DNA of 64,000 bases, taken from positions 592,501 through 656,500 of the forward strand of contig MU260067.1 of NCBI GenBank assembly GCA_020310875.1, in the 5' to 3' direction. Shown piece after piece: positions 1 to 11,923 of the stretch. The DNA comes from Ceratopteris richardii (lineage: Eukaryota; Streptophyta; Polypodiopsida; Polypodiales; Pteridaceae). Under the pieces are notes generated by a model, which searched no databases, was not told where the DNA came from, and saw only the letters and a list, made by a program, of their open reading frames with translations. Each line of letters begins with the position of its first letter. The stretch's first letter is position 1. A program made the position numbers and the translations under genes.

Positions 1-129
1 CACAACACACAATATTGAATGTATTATCAAGGGAATGTACAAAGATAAGTGACCCGTTAGGGTTATAGCCATATGTAAAATCCAGGGGAAAAAAACATCC
101 TGCAGAGGGAAAAAAGTACGGAAATATAT

Positions 130-560
130 CAACAGTACCCACTCCCTCACATAGATGACTTATTAGGTCAAATAAGTGGAGTGACTGTATTCACTAAGAT
201 TGACTTAAGATCTAGATATCACCAAATTAGGATCACAACAGAAGATATACCCAAGACAAATTTTTGAACACGTTATGGCCAATATGAGTTTATCGTTTTA
301 CCTTTTGAACTGACAAACTCTATTGTCACATTCATTTGCTTGATGACCAATATTTTTCTTGAATAGCTTGGTGAATTCATCTTAGCATTTCTTGATGATA
401 TATTTGTATATTCAAAAGATGATTATGATCATGTTGTACATCTCAAGAAGAATTTTCAAACTCTTAGAGATAACAAATTGTATGGAAAGAAGATAAAATA
501 TTTCTTTGTTAAGGACAAACTTGTGGGGATAATGTTTGGAATGAATAAGTAGGGCATTTT
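130..560 (+). pseudogene. Ty3/gypsy reverse transcriptase fragment
   Basis: Reading the + strand gives a decayed reverse transcriptase core: [10 protein letters not shown], then [28 protein letters not shown] and the catalytic FLDDIFVYSKDD. The same block order occurs in the chromovirus copies further right, which lie on the opposite strand. Stop codons interrupt it (after EDIPKTNF and before the FLDD block), so it cannot make enzyme. No integrase follows; the sequence runs into a decayed LTR-like stretch. It is an old relic of the same or a sister family, inserted in the reverse orientation. Confidence 0.8.
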
Positions 561-569
561 ATGCATATA

Positions 570-1375
570 GACAAAATTTAGGAATGATAAGTTTTATATT
601 GTCTCTTTTAAACCTTTTCTACATCATGTTTTCTAGTTGAAAATTGATAATGAAGATGAAAGAATTCAGAGAAATGTTGTACGAGAGAAATGTAGAGCAC
701 GCATAGAAGAATGAAAGTTTCTTTATAAAATTTTTGTGAATCATGTTTTAAGTACCTGGTTTTGGGCTCTAAATTTAGTTCACTTAAAGATAATACCTTG
801 ATTTTATTCTCTCTCTCTCTCTCTCTCTACAATTTCTTAACTTTCATGGCTCAAAGGTGATATTTGGAGGAAGATTTGGACCTAGGCATCTCTAACATTA
901 TTGTGCAAATCAAAGAGCTGAACATTTTTGTCTCTTACAAGCATTTTGGAATTCCGGATTATTTTTGAGTTATACTGGCCTTCTCTATTTCTATTCAAAT
1001 TCGTGATTTGATGCATATGTGTTGTCATGTACACTTACGGGATGTCTTTGGATATTATTTCTGTTGCATTTCTTCTACTTTTGGATATGTACTGCTAAAG
1101 AAAGCACTTGACTACTACAAATGCATGCTTTTATGAAAGTTTTGCATGCAACACAAAGAGAGCCAACTTTTGCTAAATTTTGTTGATCATGCACTTCATT
1201 GTGGGGATGGTCAGCTCTGTTTTGGGGAGGAGTTGTTGTTTCATTAAGGAGGAGGCAGAAAATAAGAGATCTACCTTGTGATTGAGAATGAGAATGAGAG
1301 TGTGATTGAGTAATTAAGAGTGAGAGTACGAGTGTGATTGAGAGTGCAAGCATGAATGAGATTCTGATAGCTAAG
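570..1375 (+). repeat. Decayed LTR relic, reverse orientation
   Basis: The reverse complement of this stretch matches parts of the 1.16-kb chromovirus LTR in order. The matches are the 'aatgaagatgaaagaattc...gagagaaatgtagag' block (about 645-700), the 'gttagagatgcctaggtccaaatc' block (about 870-900, reverse strand) and the imperfect AATCNC hexamer array (about 1265-1370, here as GATTGAGA-type repeats). Divergence is far higher than between LTR-B, D, E and F. It belongs with the + strand reverse transcriptase relic just upstream. Boundaries are approximate. Confidence 0.5.
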
Positions 1376-2792
1376 GGATAGCTATTGTATTGATTGTTTC
1401 AAACATGATGTACCTAAACTTCTCTTTCTCTAGGTCATATCTTGTCTACTCCATTAGGGCAAAAAATGAGCCTTGCATGGGCCTTGTAAGGATTCCTAAT
1501 TTTTAGGGATTAAAAAGCTTAATCTAGGAGATTTAGGGGTTATAGAAAAACCACTAGTGGTATTCTCAAATAAAATAATGATTGAGAGAATTTTGTGTTT
1601 GAAAATTTGAAAAAGGAAATTTTTTGGCCTTTGGATGATCCAATTTAATGGCTAAGATTGAAAGGTTTGAAGCACTAGAGAGAGAAGATCTAACATGCAT
1701 GGAAGCTAGGATGGATCCCACAAAATTTTTTCCACATTCTCTGCATGTTTTTTGACCCTTGGATGGGAGAAAATCCAACGTATGCCCGGATTTGGGGCTG
1801 ATCTTAATTCAAAAATTATTGTGAGCCGTTGGATGAGATGCAAATCTGATGGAGATCCGCAATTGGGTCTGAGAGTAATTTCGTGGTGATTTTGGGCCTT
1901 CCGATGCACCTATAATCCAAGGGATCACACTTAAAGGAGCCTCTTCATTTTGGGATCACATCCTCATCCATTAGATCAAGTGTAGATCCAATGGCCTCCA
2001 TTCTATGCGCTCCAACTTGGCCTCCATTTTGCAGATCGTGGGAATCTTCACGCGTGCGTGTATGGAGCTCTGCACGTTTTTGGGTCGTTCGATTGTCTTC
2101 TATCCAAAGGTGCAGTGCAATCGGCACTGATCACCTTTTGGGAGGGCCTTAGAGGCGTTAGATGGACGTATAATCCGACGGCGCGGGTCACCTGGCAGAT
2201 GCCGATCTTGGATCAACTTGTGGGAACACATATGAGCCATAGGATCCTTGTGCGATCCAAGGGACACACAGAAATGGCGCTGATTCGTAGCCCAAATTCA
2301 TATCTACCCTCCGATCAAGAGACAAATCTAATGGCCTACAATAAAAGGCGCTTTTTGGGACTCCAACAAATCTTAGCCATACATTTCAAACTGATCCAAG
2401 GGCCCAAATTTAATGGAGCCTCGACTTTTTCCATTCAAAACCATTCAAATGCACAAAACCAGGATCTCTTAGTGGTTCCTTTCTCTTTGACCACACAAAA
2501 ACAAGGGAAGCCTATGCCTAGCCTATGTGATTAAGGGACTAGACTGTCTCCACCACCCTCTTCTCATTGGTCCATCACTAATCACTCCTTAAGCCCAAAG
2601 GCCCATGCAGGGTTCATTCTTTCCCCTAATGCTTCCATGTCCAATTTTCTCTTATCTTGTGCAAGTTCTATTTTCTCTCTTCCACTATTCTTGAGGTGAT
2701 CAAAAGCTTGTGATTGGCGATAGCTTGTGATTGAGGAAGCGCTACACACAACAAGCCCTTTCTTTTGTTTGCAAAACTATTTAGTTATCAAT
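1376..2792. other. No recognisable gene
   Basis: About 1.4 kb of unique-looking sequence. A 158-codon open frame at 2058-2534 has no recognisable domain, and the opposite strand is about as open, so I do not call it a gene. A CT dinucleotide run follows at 2793-2816; another lies at 808-829. Confidence 0.5.
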
Positions 2793-3029
2793 TTTCTCTC
2801 TCTCTCTCTCTCTACAGATGATCATCATCTCCTTCCTTTGCTTCTTGCTAGCATACAATAGACCTCATAACCTTTTCTATTGCTTGAGCTCAACGGTTAT
2901 CATCCACTATTCTTATTTCCTTAATTTCCATGTTTCATATGAAGCATTCGGATTTTCATCTCCCTTTTTTCCTTTCTCATGCAATTTCATAAAAAAATGG
3001 TAAAAATTTAAACCCTCCGAACTATTGCT

Positions 3030-3640
3030 CCTCCTGGTCATGAAAGGATTCCCTTTTTCTTCCTCATCTTCATGTGTTGTCCCACTTCTCAACATCTTTA
3101 GTCAATTCCATCAATAACATCTTTTGCCAAAAGTTCGAAAAAAGGTCCTCACAGATCAAAGTCTACAACTTCAAGACTTCTAATCCATTTCATCTTCCAT
3201 TGCATCAAAGAAAGAAGATGTGATTCTCCCTTTAGGAAGCATCCCCTCTCTTACTTTTCACTACATCTTACCTTGAGAAGCATCCCCTCTCTTCACTGTG
3301 AATAATTCATCATCCTCTTAACTAAAATTGTTCCCACATAGAACAACACTGCTCACTGTTATCTTGTCGATCTCTCCCTTCTCCTTTTTGTCTCTCCTTT
3401 TTTCATTAGTAGTAGACACCTTCCTTTTTCACTCAGTTTCCTTATCATCTCCTAAGCCATAACCTTATCTGCTCTTTCTTGAGATCTGCATGTGAAATTC
3501 CTCCCCCAATGCCGTGTACATTGTTTCCATATATTACAATGCCATTCTGTTTATACAACATGCTACAACATAGCATGCATGCACACTCAGAGATTATACA
3601 CAAACATACATATACATTCCTATATACATATATATGTACT
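3030..3640 (+). repeat. Dispersed repeat R1, copy a
   Basis: This stretch aligns by eye with 58700-59362 in the same orientation. Shared blocks include 'cagcatctttagtc', 'tttcatcttccattgc', 'agaaagaagatgtg', 'gaagcatcccctct' and 'catatattacaatgccatt'. The two copies are clearly diverged but collinear over about 600 bp. It has no coding potential I can support. It ends where the chromovirus LTR-A fragment begins, so the LTR or the repeat was truncated at that junction. The repeat type is unknown. Confidence 0.6.
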
Positions 3641-3697
3641 TGTACACATGCACACAACAAACAAATCCATGCATGCACATATATAAAACATATGTGA

Positions 3698-4388
3698 ACT
3701 TCCAGACCACCCATGCATCTACTTTTCATGTCCACCTCAAGAATCGTACCTACAAAAATAGAGGCGATCCCTGCAACACACTCACACACATGTCAATCAC
3801 CCAAAATAACCCATATACCCATGTGTGTTTTCTAAATCCATGGACATGAATAAGATGAATGAAGGCTTCTTTTTTTTAACTATTGGAAAACGGCACTTTT
3901 CAAAGCCCTGTAACTCAAAAATGGTGAGGAATTAGTTTAAGCTTGTGAGACACAAAAATATTCAGTTCCTAAATTTGTACAATATTGTTAGAGATGCCTT
4001 AGGTCCAAATCTACTTCGAGATATCACTTTTGGGTCCTACAAAATCAAAAATTCTAGAGAGAGATGAAAAAACATGAAAAATCTCTTCGTTAACCTATTT
4101 TCATGGGATCAAATGAGACATAAAACATAGAAACTAAAAAAAATTCAATGAGGTAAAGTTTTTCTACTAAGAGTCCTCTAGCTTTCTCTCATACAACACT
4201 TTTTCAAATTCCTTCATCTTCATGCTCAAATTTAACACACAAATTTCATGTGACAACTTTCTAGAGAGAGAATGTAAAAACTTATTGCTACAAAATTTTG
4301 CAGACATGATCAGAATATCCTAAACATAAAATTTCATTATTACCTACACATCTTTTTTTTTGCGAAAAAATCAATCTGGCATCTTAAA
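3698..4388 (-). mobile_element. LTR-A, truncated chromovirus LTR
   Basis: It matches LTR-B from about its position 489 onward ('acttccagaccacccatgc') to the LTR end, next to the polypurine tract. The first ~490 bp in plus orientation are missing. The terminal CA has decayed to AA ('cttaaa'), and the polypurine-tract complement 'attctccccctctttt' follows at 4389. In element sense (minus strand) this is the 3' LTR of the copy whose internal region is 4389-7459. Confidence 0.85.
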
Positions 4389-4440
4389 ATTCTCCCCCTC
4401 TTTTAAGAATTTCTCCTTAGAGTTGGAAAGAAGGATAATG

Positions 4441-5600
4441 TTATATAAACTCATCTAAACCAACCCATGTTGAATCTTCAATAGGATATGCAAACCACTT
4501 AACTAAAATTTCCACTACTTCACGGTTCCTAAGATATCTAATTCTCCTATCCATTATAACTTCTAGTTCAAGCTCAAAAGTGGCATCTTCCTTCAACTTA
4601 GATTTGTCCTCCAAAACATGATCAGCATTAGGAACATACTTTTTAAGTAATCCAACATGGAAAACTGGATGAGTTTTCAAAGTGTTATACAGATCAAGTA
4701 AATATGCAACAAAACCAACTTTCTCGATGTTAAAAGGACCAACATAACGTGGAGACAATTATGATCTTTGCCTAAAACTAGATTTGATTTAGAAGGATTC
4801 ACTTTCAAAAAGACGAGATCATTTGTTCTAAATTCCAAGGGTCTCTTTTTGAGATCATGATATAATTTCTGACGTTTCCATGCATCTTTCATGTTCTTCC
4901 TTACCTTATTTAGCTCCAAATCCATGTTTTGAAGCATCTATTTGGATATCTCAACTCCTGATTTTGTGAATTAAAAAGTGAATGCAACAATAAACAATTA
5001 TAGCCATACATTGCTTCAAAAGGTATCATCTTAATAGAGGAATGGCATGCACAATTATATGCATACTCAACCAAAGGCAAATATTCAGTGCAATTGTTTT
5101 GCTTATCATTCACATACATATGTAACATATCCTCAAGCACCCTGTTAACCCTCTCGGACTCACCATCAGTTTGAGGATGAAATGTAGTACTCATGCGTAA
5201 TTCTGTTCCTATGGATTGAAAGGTTTCTTTCCAAAAACTAGATGAAAACCTTGCATCCCTATCGGAAATTATACTTTTAGGTATACCATGTAACCTAAAA
5301 ATTCCTTTTATGAAAAGTTTAGCAACATGCAAAGCTGTATCAGTTTTCCTCATGGGAAGAAAATGTGCCATCTTTGTAAGACGGTCCATGACAACAAAGA
5401 TGGTATCATGCCCACTTCTGGTCACACACAACTTTGTTATGAAATCCATAGAGATGGATTCCCATTTTTGATCAGGCACATGTAATGGTTGTAACATGCC
5501 AGAACTCCTTTTAAATTCAGCCTTAACCTACTGACATTTCAAACATTCTTTCACATACCTCTTAATATCATATTTCATACATGGCCAGCAATATGAAGCT
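4441..5600 (-). pseudogene. Chromovirus copy 1 integrase, chromodomain end
   Basis: On the minus strand, 5497-4910 encodes the integrase core: MDFITKL with the first catalytic Asp, IISDRDARF with the second, and GESERVNRVLE with the Glu. 4937-4441 encodes the C-terminal part: SPRYVGPFNIEKVG (GPF/Y module), THPVFHVGLLKKYVP, and a chromodomain-like tail with EVIMDRRIRYLRNREVVEILVKW. The frame breaks near 4910-4937 and 4677-4758, and a stop sits in the zinc-binding region near 5530 after the KECLKCQ-type motif. In intact relatives this enzyme inserts the cDNA, and the tail can steer it to chromatin. This copy is dead. Confidence 0.9.
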
Positions 5601-5954
5601 TTCACTTCTGCATAAGTCCTAGAAAAGCTAGGGTGTGCAGAGAAGTTGCATCATGAGAGTCATGTAGAATCTTTTCTTTTAAAACAGATTCTGGAGAAAT
5701 ACATAAATGAGAATTACAATACAAATAATTATTTTTCAAATGAAATTATCGTTGAAACATAGAACCTATATTCATACCCAATTTTTTCAAGATTTGCTGC
5801 ATAAAATAAATCTTCTTTTAATTCTTTTCCAATATTAAAATCAGAGGATAAAATAAATGCATAAAGGTTTACAACTCAAAGCATCGTCCACTTTGTTTGC
5901 TCTTCCTGCTGAGTATTTAATATCAAAATCATATTCACTTAGCAGTTTGATCCA

Positions 5955-6716
5955 TCACTTTTGTCTATTGTTAAGTAAAGGTTGAGTAAATATATATTTA
6001 AGGCTCCGATGATCTGTTCTTAATTCAAACTTTACTCCAAGCAATAAGTGTCTCCAATGTTTAAGTGTATGGACAACCGCAAGCATTTCCAAGTCATGTG
6101 TTGTATAATTTACTTCATGTTTCCTTAGTTTCCTTGAATCATAAGCCACTTCCCTCCCTTCTTGTGAAAGTACGCATCCGATTCGACTTCCACTAGCATC
6201 ACATGCAACAATACATGGCTTCCCTAACTCAACTATTTTTAGCACACAATTTTTGATAATTTTCTTTTTTAATTCTTCAAATGCATTTTGACACTCATCG
6301 TTCCATGTGAAGTCTCTATTTTTCTATGTCAATTCTGTAAGAGGATTCATAATTCAAGAAAACTCCCGAATGCGTGACCTCTCATATTGTGCCAAACCAA
6401 GGAAGCTTCTCACATCTCTCACGCATTTGGGTGTAGGCAAGTCAACTATGCTTTTAACACTCTCAGGATCTATGTGAATCCCTTCTTTAGAGACAACTCT
6501 CCCCAAATAAGTCACTTCCCCCTTTGCAAAAAAACATTTACTCATCTTACCATATAGTTTATGCTCTCTTAGTTTCTGTAAAGTCTTCCTGAGATGCGAT
6601 GTATGTTCATCATCATCCTTAGAATACACAAAAATATCATCAAGAAAGACTAATATAAATTCATCAAGATATTCATGAAACACATTATTCATCAAACACA
6701 TAAATGTTGTAGTTTG
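5955..6716 (-). pseudogene. Chromovirus copy 1 RT/RNase H fragment
   Basis: 6728-6354 encodes the C-terminal half of reverse transcriptase: FLDDIFVYSKDD with the catalytic Asp pair, then [21 protein letters not shown] and [12 protein letters not shown]. 6245-5955 encodes RNase H ([53 protein letters not shown]). The N-terminal RT, the protease and the gag zinc knuckle are absent: at about 6712-6722 the RT sequence 'aaatgttg' runs directly into gag 'gcaatcgcatcaag'. A deletion of well over 1 kb relative to copy 4 fused the two genes. Confidence 0.88.
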
Positions 6717-7425
6717 CAATCGCATCAAGAAAATCTACACATTTGGACCCCTTTACTTGATAGCGAAGCTCTTCTCGCAAATCCTCAATAAATTTGCTCT
6801 TCATGGCATCTCCAGAAACTTCTAGTGCATACTTATGTAAATGCAAAAATTTCTCGTTATATTCTTCAAGAGACAAGTTATATCTATGATCCTCATATTG
6901 CTTGAAAGCGTAGAATTCCATCTTCTTTTCCATCTGATAATGTGGAGAACAATAACAATTCTCGGCTTACTCTCGAAACTACTTCCAAAGGATCAGAGCT
7001 TCATGTGATCTTGTCTGCATGTATGATTTCCATCACAGTTTCGCGACTCCTCGCATATGCAGAATTTCCACCTTTGCTTTTGATTCCTCACGAAATATGC
7101 GCAGGTCAAAGAAATCTTCAAGTTTTGGAATCCATGCTTCAAGATACTCTCCACTTTTCTTCTCACCATCAAATTCATTTAATTTTGCTCTTTTAAACAC
7201 TTGCTTGAGTGCAGATTCACCTACATCATCATCATCTTTAGGTTCATGTTGCCATTTAGCTCTATGTGTGTTCGATGTGCCCGCACCATTACCACCATCA
7301 TTGAGGTCCATGAAAGCATTTGCAGTACCCTCTTTTTGTTTGTTGTATCTTTGTTTATGTAATTCTACATTCAATCTACGAATAAGCTCCTCTTGTTCTT
7401 CTATCTTCTTCTTCAAAGTTGGCAT
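6717..7425 (-). pseudogene. Chromovirus copy 1 gag fragment
   Basis: The start codon at 7425 lies 34 nt inside the LTR edge, the same spacing as in copies 2 and 4. The N terminus is a short coiled coil (KKKIEEQEELIRRLNVELHK), then FMDLND, an acidic EPKDDDDV stretch and QVFKRAKLNEFDGEK. The core follows in another frame (6933-6717: EFYAFKQYEDHRYNLSLEEY, EGLREELRYQVKGS-type motif). Gag proteins package the element RNA into particles. Frame breaks near 6990-7050 and the fusion to RT at its 3' end show the copy is defective. Confidence 0.85.
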
Positions 7426-7445
7426 CTTGTCTGGAATCCAACTCC

Positions 7446-7457
7446 GCTCTGATACCA
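7446..7457 (-). promoter_or_regulatory. Primer-binding site, tRNA-Met type
   Basis: The minus strand reads TGGTATCAGAGC, the standard plant retrotransposon site complementary to the 3' end of initiator tRNA-Met. It lies 2 nt inside the LTR end at 7460. It fixes the element as minus-strand and LTR-B as the 5' LTR of copy 1. Confidence 0.93.
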
Positions 7458-7459
7458 CT

Positions 7460-8621
7460 TGTAACAAGTCTCCTAATCTTGAATCACAATCCCACATAGA
7501 ATAATAGACTTTAGCACAACAAGATATAAAGAAGAAAAACAAAGTATATATAGGACAAGAAGAGAGAGAATTTTCTTATCTATGCAGATTTACAAGTAGT
7601 TCTGATCTGCGTTACAAAATCTATCAAATAGCTTCAATGTGTAGCCTCATCCACCCGACCACCCTCGAGCTAACCTGAATCCCAATGTCAACCACAATCA
7701 CAATCTCAATCACAATCACAATCACAATCACAATCTCAATCCCAATCTCAATCTCAATTGCAATCTCAAAAGCCGAAAATGATCGTGATCAATGTAGGAC
7801 CATCGTCCTTCCTTATCTCTCAATGTTCATCTTTTTGGATCTCCACCTTTTGCTAGCGCATGACCAATCATGCCTTCCTAGACATGCACTCTTAAAATCT
7901 GCATGCTCCAAGATAGCATCTTTTTACATGTCTCATGCAAGACTTCTAGACCACCCATGCATCTACTTTTCATGTCGACCTCAAGAATCGTACCTGCAAA
8001 AATAGAGGTGATCCCTGCAACACACTCACACATGTAAATCACTCGAAATAACCCATATATCCATGTGCCTTTTCTAAATCCATGAACATGAATAAGATGA
8101 ATGAAGGCTTCTTTTTTTTTAAGTGTTAAAAAACGGCACTTTTCCAACCCTATAACTTAAAAACGGTGAGGAATTAGCTGAAGCTTGTGAGACACAAAAA
8201 TATTCAGTTCTTAAATCAACACAATAGTGTTAGAGACGCCTCAGGTCCAAATCTGCTTCCAAATATCACTTTTGGGGCCTACAAAAGGAGAAATTATAGA
8301 GAGATGACAAAACATGAAAAATCTCTTCGTTGACCTATCTTCATGGGATCAAATGAGACATTAAACATAGGAACTAGAAAAATTCAATCAGGTAAAGTTT
8401 TTCTACTAAGAGTACTCTACCTTTCTCTCATACAACACTTTTTCAGATTCCTTTATCTTCATGCTCAAATTTAACACACAAATTTCATGTAACATAGAGA
8501 AAGAATGTAAACTTACTGCTACAAAATTTTGCAGACACGATCATAATATCCTAAACATAAAATTTCATTATTACCTACATATCTTTTAATTTTGGTGGGA
8601 AAATCAATATGGCATTCTACA
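7460..8621 (-). mobile_element. LTR-B, full-length and shared
   Basis: A complete 1162-bp LTR: TGTAACAAG at the left edge and TTCTACA at the right in plus orientation. It carries the tRNA-Met primer site of copy 1 on its left and the polypurine tract of copy 2 (complement 'attctccccctctttt', 8622-8637) on its right. It therefore serves as the 5' LTR of copy 1 and the 3' LTR of copy 2. A TATA-like 'tatatata' on the minus strand (about 7545-7552) lies near the inner end. An AATCNC hexamer array occupies 7685-7770. Confidence 0.95.
7685..7770. repeat. AATCNC hexamer array inside LTR-B
   Basis: About 14 imperfect units of AATCAC, AATCTC and AATCCC. Equivalent arrays occur in LTR-C (12714-12812), D (27613-27698), E (34965-35050) and F (52230-52325), with different unit orders, and in reverse in the relic at 1265-1370. 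Confidence 0.9.
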
Positions 8622-8659
8622 ATTCTCCCCCTCTTTTAAGAACTCTGTCCTCAGAGTTG

Positions 8660-9800
8660 GAAAGAAGGATAATGTTCCGTAAAATGATTTAAACCAACCC
8701 ATGTTTAATCTTCAATAGGATATGGAAAACACTTAACTAAAATTTTGACTATTTCATGATTCCTAAGATGTCTAATTCTGCTATCCATTATAACTTCTGG
8801 TTCAAGCTCAAAAGTGGCATCTTCCTTCAACTTAGATTTGTCCTGCAAAACATGATCAACATCAGGAACATACTTTTTAAGTAATCCAACATGGAAAATT
8901 GGATGAATTTTCAAAGTGTTAGGCAGGCCAAGTAAATATGCAACATAACCAACTTTCTTTAAGATTTTAAAAGGAACAGAAAAATATGGAGATAATCGAC
9001 AATATTTGCCTAAAACCAGATTTGATTTAGAAGAATTCACTTTCAAACAAACTAGATGATTTGTTCTAAATTGCAAGGGTCTCTTTTTGAGATCATGATA
9101 TAATTTCTGACGTTTCTGTGCATCTTTCATGTTCTTCCTTACCTTATCTATCACCTGCTTCATGTTTTCAAGCATCTGTTTGGATATCTCAACCTGATTT
9201 TGTGAATTAAAAAGTGAATGCGGCAACAAAAAATTATAGCCATACATTCCTTCAAAAAGTGTCATCTTAATAGAGGAATGCCATGCACTATTATATGCAT
9301 ACTCAATCAAAAGCAAATATTCAGTCCCATTGTCTTTCTTATCGTTCACATACATACGTAACATATCCTCAAGCACCCTGTTAACTCTCTCGGTCTCACC
9401 TTCAGTTTGAGGATTAAATGCAGTAACATCTAACCTTGCATCACTATCAGAAATTATACTTTTAGGTATACCATGTAACCTAAAAATTTCTTTTATGAAA
9501 AGCTTAACAACATGCAAAGCTATATTAGTTTTCCTCATGGGAAGAAAATGTGCCATCCTTGTAAGACTGTTCATGACAACAAAGATGGTATCATGCCCAC
9601 TTCTGGTCATAGGCAACTTTGTTATGAAATCCATAGAAATGGATTCCTATTTTTGATCAGGCACATCTAATGGTTGTAACATGCTAGGACTCCTTTTAAA
9701 TTAAGCCTTAACATGTTGACATTTTAAACATTCTTTCACATACCTCTTAATATCATATTTCATATGTGGCCACTAATACGAAGCTTTCACTTTTGCATAA
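8660..9800 (-). pseudogene. Chromovirus copy 2 integrase with chromodomain end
   Basis: One 309-codon frame (9634-8705) covers integrase from the first catalytic Asp (MDFITKLPM) through GETERVNRVLE to the GPF-like module, PIFHVGLLKKYVP and the chromodomain-like tail. Between the second Asp (IISDSDARL) and HPQT-type FNPQTEGE about 20 residues present in copies 3 and 4 (the SNFWKATFQSIGTELRM segment) are missing in frame, which should disrupt the catalytic fold. The tail stops early (PYPIED followed by a stop) compared with copy 1. The zinc-binding H2C2 region upstream (9650-9800) survives only with stops. Confidence 0.9.
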
Positions 9801-10089
9801 ATCTTAGAAAAGCCAGGTGTGCAGAGAAAGGAGCATCATGACAGTCATGCATAATCTTTTCTTTCAAAAGAGATTCTAAAGAAATACAAAAACGAGAATT
9901 ACAATACAAATCATTATTTTTCAAATGAAATTTTCACTGAAACATAGAACCTGGATTCGTGCCCAAAAATTTCAAGATTACTGCATAAAATAAATCTTCC
10001 TTTAATTCTTTTCCAATATCAAAATTAGAGGATAAAATAGAAACTGCATAAAGGTTTATGACTCAAAGCATCAGCCACTTTGTTTTCTT

Positions 10090-10445
10090 TTCCTGCTAAG
10101 TATTTAATATCAAAATCATATTCACTTAGCAATTCGATCCATCAATTTTGTCTATTGTTAAGTAAAGGTTGAGTAGATATATATGTAAGGCTTTGATGAT
10201 CTGTTCTTAATTCAAGCTTTACTCAAAGCAATAAGTGTCTCCAATATTTAAGTGCATGAACAACCGCAAGCATTTCCAAGTCTTGTGTTGTATAATTTAA
10301 TTCATGTTTCCTTAGTTTTCTTGACTCATAAGCCACTACCCTCCCTTCTTGTGAAAGTACGCATCCGATTTGACTTCCACTAGCATCACATGCAACAATA
10401 AATGGCTTCCCTAACTCACATATCTTTAGCACACAATTTTCGATA
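10090..10445 (-). pseudogene. Chromovirus copy 2 RNase H
   Basis: The minus strand 10432-10223 encodes [19 protein letters not shown], a [24 protein letters not shown] motif and [13 protein letters not shown], the Asp and Glu blocks of RNase H. The last Asp block (RTDHQSLKY-like) lies at about 10210-10190, beyond a frame break. RNase H degrades template RNA during reverse transcription. It lies directly after RT, in another frame from the 10451-11566 ORF. Confidence 0.85.
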
Positions 10446-10450
10446 ATTTT

Positions 10451-11566
10451 CTATTTTAATTCTTCAAATGCATTTTGACACTCATCGTTCCATGTGAAGT
10501 CTCTATTTTTCTTTGTCAATTCTGTAAGAGGATTTGCAATTCGAGAAAACTCCCTAATGTGTGCCCTCTCACATTGTGCCAAACCTAGGAAGCTTCTCAC
10601 ATGTCTCACACATTTGGGTGTAGGCCAGTCAATTATGCTTTTAACTTTCATAGGAGCTATGTGAATCCCTTCCTTAGAAACAACTCTCCCCAAATAAGTC
10701 ATTTCCCCCTTTGCATAAAAACATATACTCATCTTACCATGTAGTTTATGCTCTCTTAGTTTCTGTAAAGTCTTCTTGAGATGCAATGCATGTTCGTCAT
10801 CATCCTTATAGTACAAAAAAATATCATCAAGAAAGACTAATATAGATTCATCGAGATATTCATGAAACACATTATTCATCAAACACATAAATGTTGGAGG
10901 AGCATTTGTCAATCCAAAAGGAAAAACTGTGAACTCATAATGACCATATTGTGTTCTAAAAGCGGTTTTGGGTATGTCCTCAGACTTTACTCTAATTTGA
11001 TGATATCCCGATCTTAAGTCAATTTTAGTGAATACTGTCGTACCACTCAATTGACTTAGCAATTCATCTATGTGTGGAAGTGGATACTTGTTCTTAATGG
11101 TTTTCTTGTTCAATCCCATATAGTCGATACAAAGTCTCCATGAGCCATCTTTCTTTTTCTGAAACAAAATAGGTGCTCTCGAAGGTGAAACACTAGGTCT
11201 TATCAACCCCTTCTTCAATAGATCATCTAGTTGGAGCTTCAACTCTTTTAATTCATCAATATTGAACCTATAAGATGCTCTAGAATAAGGCTCACTTCCT
11301 GGATACAGGTCTATAGCATGGTCAATTTTCCAAGGAGGAGGCATACCCGGTAGATCATTAGGAAATACATCAGCATACTCATTGAAAAGTTTTCTAATAT
11401 ATGCATATATTTCTTCGTCTTTCTTCTTCTCCTGAAGGGCATGCATATAAACCAAATATGTCTCACAACCCTGTCCAATACCCCTAATCAACTTTATAAC
11501 AGAAATAGGAGAAAAGCCTGAATTACACTTGTGTACTAGACGATGTTCCTTCCCTTCTATTTTCAA
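10451..11566 (-). pseudogene. Chromovirus copy 2 reverse transcriptase
   Basis: A 371-codon frame covering the whole [76 protein letters not shown], then VFLDDIFLYYKDDDEH with both catalytic Asp residues, [14 protein letters not shown] and [15 protein letters not shown]. It is the best preserved RT domain of the chain. The protease lies upstream in another frame after a break near 11570; RNase H is downstream. Lack of a continuous gag-pol frame makes it non-functional in place. Confidence 0.92.
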
Positions 11567-11923
11567 AACATTAGATGGAAGGTACCTAAAAACTTATGTT
11601 CTCCTAAAATAAAATCAAGATTCTCAATACAGCCTCGAGTATAGTGTACCATTAGCCATCTATACAGGTCTTTTGGTCTGCATCTCAATATGCAATCCTA
11701 AAGCCTCTACCAACTTAAGTGAAAGGAAACAATTTGTACTACCTGAATCAATCAAGAAACTAACCTTACATGAAGATATGTCCCCCATAATCCTAATCAG
11801 AGGTGCCCTTGAATGAAAAGAAGTTGTCATGCATTGAAGTCTAGGGTTAGAACACTTACCTTGATCATTCGCTTCTTCAATTGTTCTGTTTTCTTCTTGT
11901 AGAAGAGCTATTTTCACGTGCAT
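11567..11923 (-). pseudogene. Chromovirus copy 2 protease
   Basis: The minus strand encodes SSCKVSFLIDSGSTNCFLSLKLVEALG, a retropepsin with active-site DSGS, and continues into QTKRPV. Downstream the frame is broken, and part of the C-terminal protease region present in copy 4 (CDIIIGMDWL) is missing between about 11575 and 11590. Confidence 0.85.

Noticed and set aside
2058..2534. 158-codon ORF as a gene
   Set aside because: No domain, the reverse strand is also open in places, and no promoter or exon context.
7685..7770. Hexamer array as a CRISPR-like or satellite array
   Set aside because: 6-bp units without spacers, confined to LTRs; a simple repeat inside the LTR.
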